Assembly: GCA_037447655.1 (NCBI GenBank) | Contig: JBBHKE010000050.1 | Location: forward strand, 1 to 61,868 | Source: Zygnema cylindricum | Lineage: Eukaryota; Streptophyta; Zygnematophyceae; Zygnematales; Zygnemataceae | Length of the DNA: 61,868 nt | Reading direction: 5' to 3' | Notes under the pieces: model-generated | What the model saw: only the letters and a program-made list of their open reading frames with translations | Database searches by the model: none | What the model was told of the DNA's origin: nothing | Shown here: piece after piece, positions 11,803-22,817 of the stretch | Layout: each line of letters starts with the position of its first letter | Position numbering within the stretch: the stretch's first letter is position 1 | Made by a program: the position numbers and the translations under genes

Positions 11803-12440
11803 TGACATGTGTGGGCATGAGTTGGCATGTGTGGCCATGAGTGGGAATTTGTAGCTATGAGTGAGCAGGTGTGGCCATGAGTGGGCATTTGTGGCCAAAA
11901 ATGGGCATATGTAGCTATGAATTAGCATGTGTGACTATAAATTGGCTTATATGGCCATGAGTGGGCATATATGGCAATGAGTGAGCAAGTGTGGCAATGA
12001 GTGGGCATGTGTGGCTATGAGTGGGATTGTATAGCCATTAATGGCCATGTGTGGCCATGAGTGGGCATGTGTGGCCATGAGTGGGCATGTGTAGCCATGA
12101 ATGGGCATGTGTTGCCATAAGTGGCCATGTGTGGCCATGAGTAAGCATGTGTGGCTATGAGTGGGCATGTGTTGCCATGAATGACATGTGTGGCCATAAA
12201 TGACATGTGTGGGCATAAATGGACATGTGTGGCCATGAGTGGGCATGTGTGGCCATGAGTGGACATGTGTGGCCAAGAGTGGGCATATGTGGCCATGAGT
12301 GGACATGTGTGGCCAAGAGTGGGCATGTATGGCCATGAAAGGGCATGTGTGGCCATAAAGAGGCATGTGTGGCCATGGGTGTGCATGTGTGGATATGAAT
12401 GGGCATGTGTAGCTATGAGTTGGCATGTGTGTGTTTAAAT
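11803..12440. repeat. 20-bp minisatellite
   Basis: About 30 copies of a 20-bp unit, GGCCATGAGTGGGCATGTGT, with point variants and some half units. The long minus-strand ORFs rich in His, Pro, Thr and Trp are translations of the repeat and not evidence of a gene. It begins exactly at the outer edge of the copia 5' LTR. Confidence 0.9.
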
Positions 12441-12479
12441 ATGTGATTTTTTTATGTAATATAAAGGTCATTTAACTTT

Positions 12480-12790
12480 GAAACAAAATGTTTTAGAAAG
12501 CGACTAGGCTCTAACCCTCTCTCTCATCGCCAAACTTGTTGTAATCACTGATGATTAGAATGAGAGAGAGAAAGATCCATGTTTTCCTTAGCAGCTAAGA
12601 GAGGATAGTGGACAGTCTGAGTATACTGTACTAAAAAGATAATTGACCCGCTAGGTATTGATCGTGGCCTACCATTGGCCAGAATAGTCGTTAGCCTTAT
12701 CCCATAGTCTAGGCCCTTTGTTGGGATATAAAGGGTTCGTTAGCTACTTAAATATTTACATGCATGCTAAACCGATTAACTAAAGTTAAA
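12480..12790 (+). mobile_element. LTR fragment of the 1.4-kb solo-LTR type
   Basis: Follows the solo LTR in order: an ACTTGTT-TCACTGA stretch, GAGAGAGAAAGATCCATG, then an antisense tRNA-like module (about 12655-12720, including ATAGTCTAGGCCC and a GATCAATACC-like B-box on the minus strand), then ATATAAAGGGTTCG. The ends were not found, so the fragment limits are approximate. Confidence 0.5.
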
Positions 12791-14235
12791 AGCAATATCA
12801 CATAGAAATGGTAAGCATTTTGTATGTCATTCTATGACTATTGGTGTTGGAGGGTTGCAACAATAGTTGTAGAAGTAGACATGAATAGAGTAGAAGCTAA
12901 CAAAAATCCTATCAAATGCCAATGTTGCACTCATTATAAACACTGATCCACATATTAAAATTACACCAAATTAAACATATAATTAAATCTCTTTAGATAT
13001 TGTTAATTCCCAAAATTAGAATAGAATTGGTCAAGTAAACCATAAGATATGGAGTCTGTTGGTTTCACTAAAACTGCCCTATAAATTTCCATGTTCCTAA
13101 AACTATATACAAAGCCTTTTTAAGTCCTAAACTTAATTGCTCAGTGTGCCAGTTCAGTGTGGATGCTCAGTAAGCTTGTGGCTACACACGTTGACGATAT
13201 GGACATTGTTTTTTTGTTTGACATTGTTTTTTTTTCTTTGGGATTGCAAAACATTCAAGAGGGCATGGAAAATGTAATGCTGATGATTTGCGGTTCTTCA
13301 GCTGTCAAGCTATCCTCGGTGTTTCCAGTTTGTTTTCAGTCCCTTTGGTAGAGAAGTGAACCTAAACTGCATACGAAAAAACATTGTCAGCCTCTTTTTC
13401 AATATCAGCCGAAAGCTGAGAAGAAACACAGTGAAAAACGGGAAAACCGAAACTCTAAGCACCGATGTCTTCCAGTTATCACATTTAAAGGTTAATTATT
13501 TAAAGTGATCCACTACCACAAAGTTGCATACACCATCACTTGGAGATCGTCAGTTACTGTGCGGTTAATGTAAAAAGTTTATAATGTGAAGTTATATGCA
13601 AAACCCAAGTTCTATGTTATTTATCATTATCGTAGGTACTATGTAATCACAGCATTTGTGTCAAATCGCTATAAAATGTTTTGAGTTCTGACTGATTGTA
13701 TGGGCAAAGTGAAATTGTTGCGTTTTTTCTTTCATTAAATCGTATGAGATTATTTAATGTAATATCATATCATGTCATATCACGTCACGTCACGTCATGT
13801 CCTATCATGTCATATCATATCATTATTAGATATTATTATTGTATCGTCGTATATTATTGGAGTGTATCCAGTCTGTGGATAGAGGACTCGTGAGCATTCT
13901 TTGCCAATAGGGGACATTGTTCACGGAAATGGTGCAGGTGCAGTAGAAATGGGAGTTGGTTTTTCTTGTCCAGTCTTACAAATCTGCTTCTGGATTGCCA
14001 TCGATACAGCCACAAATTGAGCATGTCAGAGTTCTGTCAAGGGACTATATTGGCAACTTTAAGCACACACGCTTTTGAAAACGAATACGTGGGATGGTGC
14101 GCTATATCTTTTTTCTATCCTGTTCTGTTTCAGTTGTTTGCAGAGGTTTTCCTGCTTGTTACATGACTGATGTGTTTGTACTATTTTACACTCTTCTGTA
14201 CATTTATGTATTGGTTGTTTTTTTTGGGCAGAAAT
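12791..14235. other. No gene recognised; ATCAYGTCA repeats
   Basis: No convincing coding region: ORFs at 13157 and 13966 lack any recognisable domain. At about 13765-13825 there is a run of imperfect 5-10 bp repeats of the type CATGTCATATCACGTCACGT, which contains several CACGTCA cores. Confidence 0.45.
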
Positions 14236-14375
14236 GACAAATCTAGGGCCCAGCTCGCAAGAAAGAAAAAACTGGGATCTAGCTGGCAAGAAAGACAAAA
14301 CCGGGATCCAACTGGCAAGAAAGACAAAACCGGGATCCAACTGGCAAAAAAGACAACCGGGGCCCAGCTGGGAAA
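14236..14375. repeat. 29-bp tandem repeat, about four copies
   Basis: Unit AAAACCGGGATCCAACTGGC followed by AAGAAAGAC, with the first and last copies divergent (GGGATCTAGCTGG, GGGCCCAGCTGG). It leads directly into the purine tract. Confidence 0.8.
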
Positions 14376-14583
14376 GAGAGAGAGAGAGGGAGGAAAAAAA
14401 ATAATAATAAGAGAGACGAGAGAAGAGAGATTAGATATAAGAGAGAAGAGAGAAAAGAGAGGAGAGAAAAGAAAAGCGAGAGAGTGGAAAAGAAAAGAGA
14501 GAAAGAGGAAGAAAAGAGAGACAGAGGAACAAGAGAGACAAGAGACAGAGAGGAAAAAAAGAGAACGAAGAAAAAAATCAAAG

Positions 14584-14615
<32 letters not shown>

Positions 14616-14942
14616 AGAGAGAAAAGATAAAAAAGGAAGAAGAAGAAAAAAAAAAGATAGAGAAACAAGAGAAGTGAGTGAAGAGAGAGAGGAGAGAGAA
14701 GATAGAGAGAAGTCATAGAGAAGAGAGAGAGAAGAGAGAGAATGAAGAGAGAGAGAGAGAAGAGAGAGAAAAAAGAGAGAGAGAGAGAGAAAAGAGAGAA
14801 AAGAGAGAGAAAAGAGAGAGAAGAGAAAGAGAAGAGAGAATAGAGAGAGAAAAGAGAGAGAAAGGATAGAGAGAGAAAAGAGAGCGAGAGAGAAAAGAGG
14901 GAAAAAAAAGAGAGAGAGAGAGAGAAAAGAGAGAAAGAGATT
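14376..14942. repeat. Purine-only GA-rich tract with poly-A core
   Basis: About 570 bases almost wholly A and G on the plus strand (GAGAGAAAAGAGAG-like), including about 28 consecutive A near 14584-14611. Long Arg/Glu/Lys and Ser/Phe/Leu ORFs on the two strands are composition artefacts. Such tracts can form triplexes. Confidence 0.9.
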
Positions 14943-14975
14943 TACGACATAGGAACATCCTATAGCCAGTGTTAT

Positions 14976-15580
14976 TGTTAAGATTCTGAAGAAGTGGCCA
15001 TAGGATCGATCAATTAAAAGACAGGGAGCTAAGGAAAACAATTCTCTATATGAGAAAGCAAGACTTAATTACTGAACAAGAAAAGAAGATAGATTAATAC
15101 CACGACAAAATAAGCACTCAGTGCAAAACTAGCAGGAGGGAAAAATTGGAGAGAATCATTCAATTGATGATTAATTGATGCATAGCTTTGGTACATTTTT
15201 ATATGTGTACGTGTCGTGTAGACCTATGCAACTTGCGTGTCACGTAAAGAAATAGGATCTAACTTGTGACACACGTAGACCAATGAAAGACCGCCAAGTA
15301 CTAAATGTCCGCATGCTTTTTCGTCACGTATACTCAAAATTTGCTGCGACTTGACTTGCCATACGGTACAAGTAAGCTACGACGTTTCATCAAATCTTGA
15401 CGCCTACGCAAAGTTAACTTGACGTCTACGTAAATATATCGTGACGTCTATTCAATTGTACCTTACGTTTACCCAACCGTACTTGTACCTAACAAGAATT
15501 TCCTTGACTTCTATCTCACGCAAAATTGACTAACGTTGACTTCTGGTACTTAACAGAAAATGGACACAGAAATCTTAACA
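14976..15580 (-). mobile_element. 3' LTR of the second copia element
   Basis: On the plus strand it runs TGTTAAGATTCTG...CAGAAATCTTAACA. The minus-strand start is next to a polypurine tract (AGAAGGGG at 15581-15588). It pairs with the 5' LTR at 19901-20463. It is about 40 bp longer than its partner because of small indels. No exact 5-bp target duplication is visible (GTTAT versus ATAAT). Confidence 0.85.
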
Positions 15581-15623
15581 CCCCTTCTCTGGGTCATTTT
15601 CAGCATATTATCAAATGTCCAGA

Positions 15624-16268
15624 CTAAATAGGACAAACTCCTGTGAGCTGATTACAAACAACAATTTTATCTCGAGGAACTGCCTTAGTCAAGTGATCTG
15701 CTGCTTGTTGAGCTGAACTAACAAACTCAAACTTTAAAACTTTCTTTTCAACATGTTCTCTCACAAAATGTGTTTCAATGTCTATATGTTTTGTTCTTGC
15801 ATGGTAAACTGGATTTTTCATCAAAGCAATGCTACTTTGATTATCTGTGAGGATCAAAGTCTCCTCTATTGGTTCAAACCCTATCTCAGCATAAAAGTTG
15901 CGAAGCCAAATAGCTTCATTTGCTGCTTGAGTAGCCGCCACGTATTCTGCCTCCGTGCTTGATAATGCCACAGAAGATTGACGTTTCGAACTCCAACTTA
16001 TAGGTCCTCTTGAACACGTAAAAATCCAGCCGGTAGTGCTCCTCCTTGTGTCGAGGTCGCCTCCCCAATCCGCATCAACATAACCGGAAAAATCAATGTC
16101 TCCGGTGTTCTTTAAAAATTGTAGGCTGTAATTTATAGTCCCTTTCACATAACGTAAAATACGTTTAACAGCATACCAATGCTTTAGACCTGGGTTCTGC
16201 ATGAATTGACTAATCGAGCCTACAGCTGCAGCTAAATCAGGGCGTGTGCCAACCATTAAGTACATCAA
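15624..16268 (-). pseudogene. Copia RNase H (second element)
   Basis: Uninterrupted 214-codon ORF: MVGTRPDLAAAVGSISQFMQ, then YVDADWGGDLDTRRSTTGWI, SSTEAEYVAATQAANEAIWL and LTDNQSSIALMKNPVYHART. The Asp, Glu and Asp of RNase H are all present. It ends just inside the 3' LTR. As part of a polyprotein it has no start of its own, and it is separated from RT by a frameshift near 16280. Confidence 0.85.
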
Positions 16269-16295
16269 GCTACCTATTGCCTCTTTTTAAGGGAC

Positions 16296-17218
16296 TTACC
16301 TCATCTGTTCTTTCTCAAACTCTGACTTCGGACTCATTTCCTTTGTAAGCTTTTGACTCAGATCTAAAGGCGTTGATAGGGGAATACAATCTTCCATACC
16401 AAAGCGGTTTAAAACTTCTCCTGCATATTTTTGTTGATTCATGGAGACTGTATAAACATCGTTTTTGATTTCTATACCAAGAAGGTAACTTAACTCTCCA
16501 AGGTCAGTTGTCTCAAATTTACTATTCAAGAACCGTTTGACCTTTTCAATCTCGGCTGAGAGATAACCAAACACACTCATGTCATCAAAGTAGACTGAGA
16601 CAATAACTAAGTTTTTGTCTTCCCCAATAGTGTAAACTGCTCTATCTGTGTGACATCTTTCAAAGCCCTATTTTCTCATTTCGGTGTCAAGTTTGATGTT
16701 CCAACACCTAGGACTTTGTTTTAGACCGTATATAGATTTGTGTAGTTTACACACCATGTGTTCTTTTCCTGGTTCTATCATGCCCTCTGGTTGTTCCATG
16801 TAGACTTCTTCCTCTAAATCCCCATTAAGAAATGCAGTTTTGATATCTAGTTGATGCATCTGCATTCCCTCAGCTGCCCCTAAGGCTATTAAACTTCTGA
16901 GACTATTAAACTTCACTACTGGTGAGAAAGTCTCAGTATAATCAACCCCCTCTTCTTGTGAATACCCCTTAGCTACCGACCTCGTTTTATATCTTTCCAC
17001 TAATCCATCTGATTTCCTCTTAATCTTAAAGACCCATTTACACACCACAATGTTTTTCTCTTCTGGCGTTCTACTAAGGTCCAAGTTTGGTTTTTGATCA
17101 GTGCTTCATATTCTAATTCTATTGCCTTTTTCCATTGATGAGAATTAGAACCCTCCAAAGCTTCATGAAAAGTTTGCGGTTCCCCCTCTGCCGCCATAAA
17201 ACAATAAGCTAAACCCAC
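16296..17218 (-). pseudogene. Copia reverse transcriptase (second element)
   Basis: Pieces in three frames. 17000-17218 and 16668-17084 hold KKAIELEYEALIKNQTWTLV, CKWVFKIKRKSDGLVERYKT, VAKGYSQEEGVDYTETFSPV and LDIKTAFLNGDLEEEVYMEQ. Around 16580-16620 the active-site strand reads VYFDDM (normally YVDD). 16296-16580 holds FETTDLGELSYLLGIEIK. Frameshifts near 17050, 16670 and 16280 break it. Confidence 0.8.
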
Positions 17219-18060
17219 ATCTTACATTTCTTCAATGAGCCGTTTAGGTTTAGCACGTATTCAATAAGATACTCTTTGAGGGGTTACCTTCAATCTCGAT
17301 TGTTGAATCGGATTCGGAGAGGTTATAATTTGCGAAGGTTGTGATGCCGGTAACTTCTCCACTTGTAAAGGTTAAAACGTTGATGTTCCACCGAGGATGA
17401 TGGAAGTCTGAGATGGAATGGAAATCAGCGTCGATGACGAAGGCTCCACTTCATCGTCTCTGCTTGGAGTATCTGGTGTTTGTGGAGACCCGCTTTCCAA
17501 TTCTTCTTGATTGTTAAAGGGAACTGTGACATTCTCTGGTTTTTCGTCCCAAGGGTCAAAACTACATGTCACATCTGAATTACATTCCTTCCCTTCATCC
17601 ATAGTCACATCTCGACTAACATGAACTTTCCTTGTAACTGAGTCATAAATTCTGTAAGCTTTTCTATTTATGTCATAACCTACAAAGACACCAGTGTAAC
17701 TTTTCTTGTCAAATTTCTTTCTAGTCTGTGCTGGGATGTGAACAAAGGTTTTGCTTCCAAAAACTCTAAAATGTTTAACATTTGGTTTAAAGCCTGACCA
17801 AGCTTCTTCAAGTGTAATATCTTTCGGAGAAGTACTAGGAGAATGATTTTTCAAATAAACAGCAGTAAGGATAGCTTCAGCCCATAGGTTTTGACTTAGT
17901 TTTGCACTATGTACTAAACATCGTGCAATTTCAACTAAAGTTCGGTTAAGTCTTTCTGATACTCCATTTTGCTGCTGACTTTAAGCTACTGTGAATTCTT
18001 ACTGTATCCCCCAAGTTTTGCAGTTTTCTTTAAAAGCATTGGAGGTATATTCTCCCCCAT
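17219..18060 (-). pseudogene. Copia integrase C-terminal part and linker (second element)
   Basis: 17372-17854 contains KNHSPSTSPKDITLEEAWSG, FRVFGSKTFVHIPAQTRKKF and VGYDINRKAYRIYD, the usual region after the integrase core, then a Ser/Pro/Glu-rich linker to RT. 17860-18010 in broken frames holds QQNGVSERLNRTLVEIARCL, including the catalytic Glu, preceded by a stop. Confidence 0.75.
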
Positions 18061-18600
18061 TATCCGACCTTAAAATCTGGATTTGTTCTCCTGCCTAGTT
18101 TTCTACCATGGTTTTAAACTCTCTGAATTTCTCAAGGGCTTCACTCTTAGATTTGATAAAGTACACCCATACTTTTCTAGTGCAGTCATCCGTAAACGTG
18201 ATGAAGGCATATTCTCCTCCATTATCCGACCTTAAAATCTGGATTTGTTCTCCTTCCTGGTTTTCTACCATGGTTTTAAACTCTCTGAATTTCTCAAGGG
18301 CTTCACTCTTAGATTTCATAAAGTACACCCATACTTTTCTATTGCAGTCATCCGTAAACGTGATGAAAAATCTAGAACCTCCATTACTTAAGGGGTGAGG
18401 ACCGCTCAAGTTAGAATGAATAAGCTCCAGCTTCCTTCTATGTTTGGGTTCATCAACTTTGTGAAAAGGAAGCTTTCTTTGCTTACCTTGAGCGCATCCT
18501 TCACACACCTTAAGGTTGTCTTTGACGTTGACGTCCTCAAGTCCTCGGACCATCTTCTTTTCGATGAGTCGTTTAAGATTCTGCTCTCCCAGATGACCAA
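18061..18600 (-). pseudogene. Copia integrase core with internal 162-bp duplication
   Basis: Begins KVCEGCAQGKQRKLPFHKVD (zinc-binding end), then LELIHSNLSGPHPLSNGGSR, where Asn replaces the first catalytic Asp. The segment ITFTDDC...KSKSEALEKFREFKTMVENQ...ILRSDNGGEY occurs twice in frame, about 18059-18220 and 18221-18382. The DNA duplication is exact in length (54 codons) and nearly identical. The second copy ends with an in-frame stop (Gln to TAG). Confidence 0.85.
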
Positions 18601-18610
18601 ATTGTTGATG

Positions 18611-18997
18611 CTATAGCTCCAAAGTCTGCGCTTCTTTGTTGAAATTTATCTGTGCATCTTCATCATCCAAGCGTAGAACAAAAAGATTCCCCTCCAGATA
18701 TCCAAGAGCGATTAGTTTCCCCTCACTTTTGATTTCACACCGTTCACTTTTCTTTTTCTCAAATTCGACTTTTAGTCCACTCTTGACAGCATGCATAAGA
18801 CTGAAAAGGTTATGCTTTAAACCTGGTAAGTATAAAACATCTTTTAAATGCCCTTCATGACTACCAGTATCACAGTATAACTGTAACTTAACCTCGCATA
18901 TTAAATTGGTCTCTAGAATCTTATCATCTGCCAGTACAATTCGTCGAGGGTTCTGTAATGCTGTGAGAGAAGAAAATTTGGACTTATCATTACACAT
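18611..18997 (-). pseudogene. Copia protease C-term and GAG-pre-integrase (second element)
   Basis: ORF with MCNDKSKFSSLTALQNPRRI, VLADDKILETNLICEVKLQL, HLKDVLYLPGLKHNLFSLMH and KIALGYLEGNLFVL-like pre-integrase sequence. The protease active-site Asp (WIIDSGASHHMC-like, near 19000-19030) lies just upstream in the same direction. Confidence 0.75.
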
Positions 18998-18999
18998 AT

Positions 19000-19888
19000 G
19001 ATGAGATGCTCCAGAATCTATAATCCATTTACTTTTCTGAGCATTTGACTATGTGAGAACAAATTTAGTCTCATCCTGAATGGTCATGGCAAATGATGGT
19101 TTGTTCTGTCTAGTTTTGTCTTTATTACGACAAACTGAAGACTTATTTTTTGGTTTTCCACAACTATAACAAACAATCCTTTTCCTGAAGTTTTCTGTTT
19201 CTTTCTTTTTGAATCTACAGTCAGCAGTATGATGATTGGTTTTTCCACATATAGCACAAGCAGTTACAAACTCATTACGTTTTACTGACTATTTGCCTTT
19301 GACATAAAGAGCTGAATCTGACTCTTTTCCTCTTTTCTTTTAATTTCAACTTCTTCCTGATTGAAATGCTGACATACTGCATCAAAGTCGACAGTAGGTT
19401 AACTTTTCAAAGCCGTGATCATCATAGCATACTGTGATGGTAATGACCTAAACAGTGTAAGGATCAAATCATCATCATTCAGTTTTGTGTCGACTGCGGC
19501 TACATTAATTTAAGCTCTTTTAGTCTATTTATAAGAGTTCCATAGTATCTCCATTCTCCATACTAAAGTCCAGCAATTTGTTTTTTAATTGCATGATATT
19601 TGAAGGATTAATACGCTCATGTACAGTCCTTAACTTATCTCACATAGCTTTAGGTTTTTCTAACTCAACTATGTGTAAAAGTTGACTGTCTTCCACTGCT
19701 AGAAAAATTAACGTCGTTTCCTCTTCTTTCGTTCTATCATAACCTGGTGCCATTAAAACTTAGGTTTCAGTTCAGTGCCTGCAACAATACCCCAGTAATT
19801 CTTATATTTTAAAATGCGGGTCATCTTAGCTTTCCATAGTAAATAGTTACTACCATTAAATTTTCGGATGTCTGTAATTTTTCCTAGT
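19000..19888 (-). pseudogene. Copia gag (second element), decayed
   Basis: Broken frames with a zinc knuckle CAICGKTNHHTADC (about 19205-19260, a perfect CX2CX4HX4C), a second degenerate knuckle CYSCGK near 19150-19170, and UBN2-type gag segments upstream (MAPGYDRTKEEETTLIFLAV near 19690-19755). Several stops interrupt it. It belongs to a different copia lineage from the elements with the half-tRNA primer site. Confidence 0.7.
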
Positions 19889-19900
19889 GCTCCGATACCA
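19889..19900 (-). promoter_or_regulatory. Primer binding site, initiator tRNA-Met 3' end
   Basis: Directly inside the 5' LTR the minus strand reads TGGTATCGGAGC. This is one base from the common plant retrotransposon site TGGTATCAGAGC, complementary to the 3' end of initiator tRNA-Met. It is conventional priming, in contrast to the element at 33.8 kb. Confidence 0.85.
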
Positions 19901-20463
19901 TGTTGAGATTATGAAGAAGTGGCCATAGGATTGATCAATTACAAGACACGAAGCTAGGGAAAACAATTCTCTAAATGAGAAAGCAAAGCTTAATTACTGA
20001 ACAAGAAAGAAGATAGATTAATTCCACGACAAAATAAGCACTCAGTGCAAAACTAGCAGGGAAAAATTGGAGAGAATAATTCGATTGATGATTTTTTAAT
20101 GCATAGCTTTGGTACATTTTTATATGCGTAGGTGTCGTGTAGACCTATGCAACTTGCGTGTCACGTAAAGAAATAGAATCTAACTTGTGACACACGTAGA
20201 CCAATGAAAGACCGCCAAGTACAAAATGTCCGCATGCTTTTTCGTCACGAATACTCAAAATTTACGGCTACTTGACTTCCCGTACACTACAAGTCAAGGA
20301 CCACGTTTTCACGAAAAACTTGACGTCTACGTATATGTACCTTCACGTCTATCAACTATACATATAACTAACAAAACTCCGGTTGACTTCTCTCTCTTGT
20401 AACAACTTTGACCAACTTTGACTTTCTGGTCTTTCGCTGAAAATGGACGCAGAAATCTTAACA
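19901..20463 (-). mobile_element. 5' LTR of the second copia element
   Basis: Plus strand starts TGTTGAGATTATG and ends GAAATCTTAACA. It is colinear with the 3' LTR at 14976-15580, with many substitutions and indels, so the insertion is older than the 33.8-kb one. Contains GTAC and CACGTA-type motifs. Confidence 0.85.
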
Positions 20464-21296
20464 ATAATGGCAATCATCACTAATGGAAAGGCTAAATTTG
20501 ATTTTTCCCTTTTATATTTAATTTCGTTTCTCAAAAACTTTACAATTGGATTCCATTTCCATGCCGCGTGTCAAACTTTGATTGGCTAAAAGTTCTCTGC
20601 ATCTCATTTTCCTTAAAACTCCACCGACATTTTCTTAGAAAGATCCACCATATCACCATCTTTTCCTATTGCCTAAATGCCAATTGAATTCTAGTATTTT
20701 ACATTCATTCTCTTTTTTAAGCTTTTCATTTATACATTGACGGACATAAGAAACAATAATGTATTCAAAATCCCCATTTTTTTGGTCTCTTTCCGTGCAA
20801 AATGAGCTAATCTTAGCTAAAAGAACCCTATCGAAGAAGCAAGGAAAAAAAAATGACTAAACACTTGCGACTTCCTACAGCGCGCCAAAATGTAGCGATG
20901 CTCACAGGTTGGCTACAAATGTCACGCAACGGTCCAGAATGATCTAAAGCAGACCTTGTCGTTTTCACGCTATATTATAACTGCTGCGTGGCGGCTCAGT
21001 ACTCGTTACAAATTCCTCTTGTAAATCAGCAAAGATGAGAAAACAGCTTTGGGAATTCAGCCACATTTGACAAACTGATCGAACGTTCGGATTTTCATCA
21101 TCACGGCAGCAAGAGTGGCGAACGGATGAGATTCAATTCGTCCCACAAATGAATTAAACGGTAAAGTAGGCCGACAGTTGACGCGCAGTTTGGGTCCGGG
21201 ATTGCCGGCGAGCGCGAGAAGGTACGCCGTCAGAACCAATAGGAGGCCGAATACGACCGCGTGGACCAGTACGGACGCTAGAGTGGTTCGCCAGGT
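20464..21296 (-). other. Mostly non-coding; possible coding fragment at 21060-21296
   Basis: 20464-21055 shows nothing convincing. At about 21060-21296 the minus strand has an open frame of higher GC content: a hydrophobic stretch (VHAVVFGLLLVLTAYLLALA, likely one membrane helix), then NPGPKLRVNCRPTLPFNSFV and a C-terminus ending FVKCG. It is not recognised. The 5' side is cut where an LTR fragment of the second copia type begins. It could be a host gene fragment or chance. Confidence 0.3.
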
Positions 21297-21365
21297 ACGG
21301 ACTTGTACCTAACAAGACTTTACTTGACTTCTATCTCACGCAAAATTGACTAACGTTGACTTCTT
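21297..21365 (-). repeat. Short LTR fragment of the second copia type
   Basis: The tract ACTTGTACCTAACAAGACTT followed by TACTTGACTTCTATCTCACG and more matches 15478-15545 inside the 3' LTR almost base for base over about 68 bp. No further LTR sequence follows, so it is a broken-off or captured piece. Confidence 0.7.
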
Positions 21366-21764
21366 TCTTTGAAGTACGGAAAGGCTTAACCTTCTTGACA
21401 CGGTGTGCTTTTTGTACGGTTTGTCTTTTGTACAGCTTACTTAGAAATCGTACGCAGAATGTAGAATCAAATTTGTGGACTCAAAGTCTCAAACATTAGA
21501 GATTGTACTCCATAGATGTCCAATTCGTACAAAAGAAATAAAGTCAAATCTGTGGATTAAAAACTTAAAGGTTGTACTCATTCTCGCTTAAAATGAGTAC
21601 AAGATTTTAATTTTTCTCGCTTGGATGAGTTTTGCAATTGGTTCTCTAGGAAAGAAAAGACACTATATGTACAAATTCTTCGTACGTCAGATGTGCTTCC
21701 CAAAAAGACAAATCACAAATGATATTTACATGTCACCTGGACGCCGTCGGTGCCAGCCTTTCAG

Positions 21765-22104
21765 TATACCAAGAAAATATACGGATAGCAACGAAAGGAC
21801 AAATATACATATTCCACGATGTTGTAACTTGTTGTGTTGCCTATAGCTCCCAATTTTAGGCGATAGTCCGTACGGACATCTGGTACGGATCAAGTGGTCG
21901 AAGCGGAACCTGAATCTTGCCAACAATCCAAGTACTCCGCCATAAGTATGTTGGGTTTGTATGCAAGATTCAGGTTCGGCTTCGATCACTCAATCCGTAC
22001 CAAAAGTCGTACAGAATATCGCCTAAAATTGGGAGCTATAAGCAACACCACAATTCCAACATCGTGGACTATGTACATTTGTCCTTTCGTCTTGTTTTGG
22101 TATA
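21765..22104. repeat. Large foldback (inverted repeat)
   Basis: The left arm 21765-21921 and right arm 21961-22104 are inverted copies with roughly 85% identity by eye, separated by about 40 bases. Matching landmarks are TATACC at the tip, GAAAGGACAAAT, CCACGATGTTG, AGCTCCCAATTTTAGGCGAT, and GAACCTGAATCTTGC next to the loop. Transcribed, it would make a hairpin of about 145 bp. No terminal target duplication was recognised. Confidence 0.8.
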
Positions 22105-22322
22105 TCTTGCATAAATGTGAACGATAAAATCCTGTACAATATTCATACAAATCCAAATTGTACGCCTTTTCGTGAGTTGTTCTACCGTACTGCTACATCT
22201 GCACATCGGGTCAGTGCTTCCCAGCGCGCCAAGTCCGTACAGCTATCGGCACCTATCGCGTCAACGAAATTGTGTACGGTTTGTAAAGTTTGAAGTACAG
22301 AAACGCTTCACCTTATTGACAG

Positions 22323-22817
22323 TTGCGTGGTTCACACTTGAAAAATGGGAAAACGGGGTCCTCGTGTGAATCTAGTTTTTCTACATGGCGCGGCGAGAAC
22401 ATTGGGGATGTAGTCCTCACAGACCCTACAGGGTCCCATGTTTCCTCCCGCGCGGCATTACATACTGGTGTTGCAGCTCGGGATGCAGCGGCTTCAAAAG
22501 AACGTGACTACGCGCACCGAGACCCAGCTGATAGTTTCACACCATTTGTTTTGGAGATATTTGGGACCTTGGACCCGTCTTTCGACAACTTTTTGCGCGA
22601 CTGCGCTCGACGATCTTTCGAAATTAAAGGGTCGAGTAGCCCTTCTCCAGCTCTCATGTCACCTTTCTACCGTCAACGCATCTCTGTCGCGCTTCAACGT
22701 TCCCAAGCTTCGGCCATTATCAGGCAGAGCACGGTGGTGAATGATGGTCGAGGACTGCGAGACTTACCGCCGCGCCACCCGGCGCATATAGACGATATCC
22801 ATAGTTTTTATCTTTAG
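22323..22817 (+). pseudogene. Non-LTR retrotransposon polyprotein, C-terminal fragment
   Basis: 164-codon ORF, homologous from about 22386. Segments: IGDVVLTDPTG, AARDAAASKERDYAHRDPAD, FTPFVLEIFGTLDPSFDNFL, SPFYRQRISVALQRSQASAI. The pattern is that of the region downstream of reverse transcriptase in LINE-like polyproteins of protists and algae. Its identity is supported within the window by a second copy on the minus strand at 41.0-41.7 kb (AARDVAKAKERDYAQ, FYRQRLSVALQR). No reverse transcriptase core is present, so the element is truncated at its 5' side. The exact family is not determined. Confidence 0.6.

Noticed and set aside
11803-12440. CRISPR array
   Set aside because: Short regular repeats without unique spacers, in an intron-containing eukaryotic genome; the array is a minisatellite.
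11947-12471. Minus-strand ORFs of up to 174 codons rich in His, Pro, Thr and Trp
   Set aside because: They are translations of the 20-bp minisatellite; several frames stay open because the repeat itself lacks stops.
14170-15041. Overlapping Arg/Glu-rich (+) and Ser/Leu/Phe-rich (-) ORFs of up to 286 codons
   Set aside because: Caused by the purine-only tract; no domain, and mirrored on the opposite strand.
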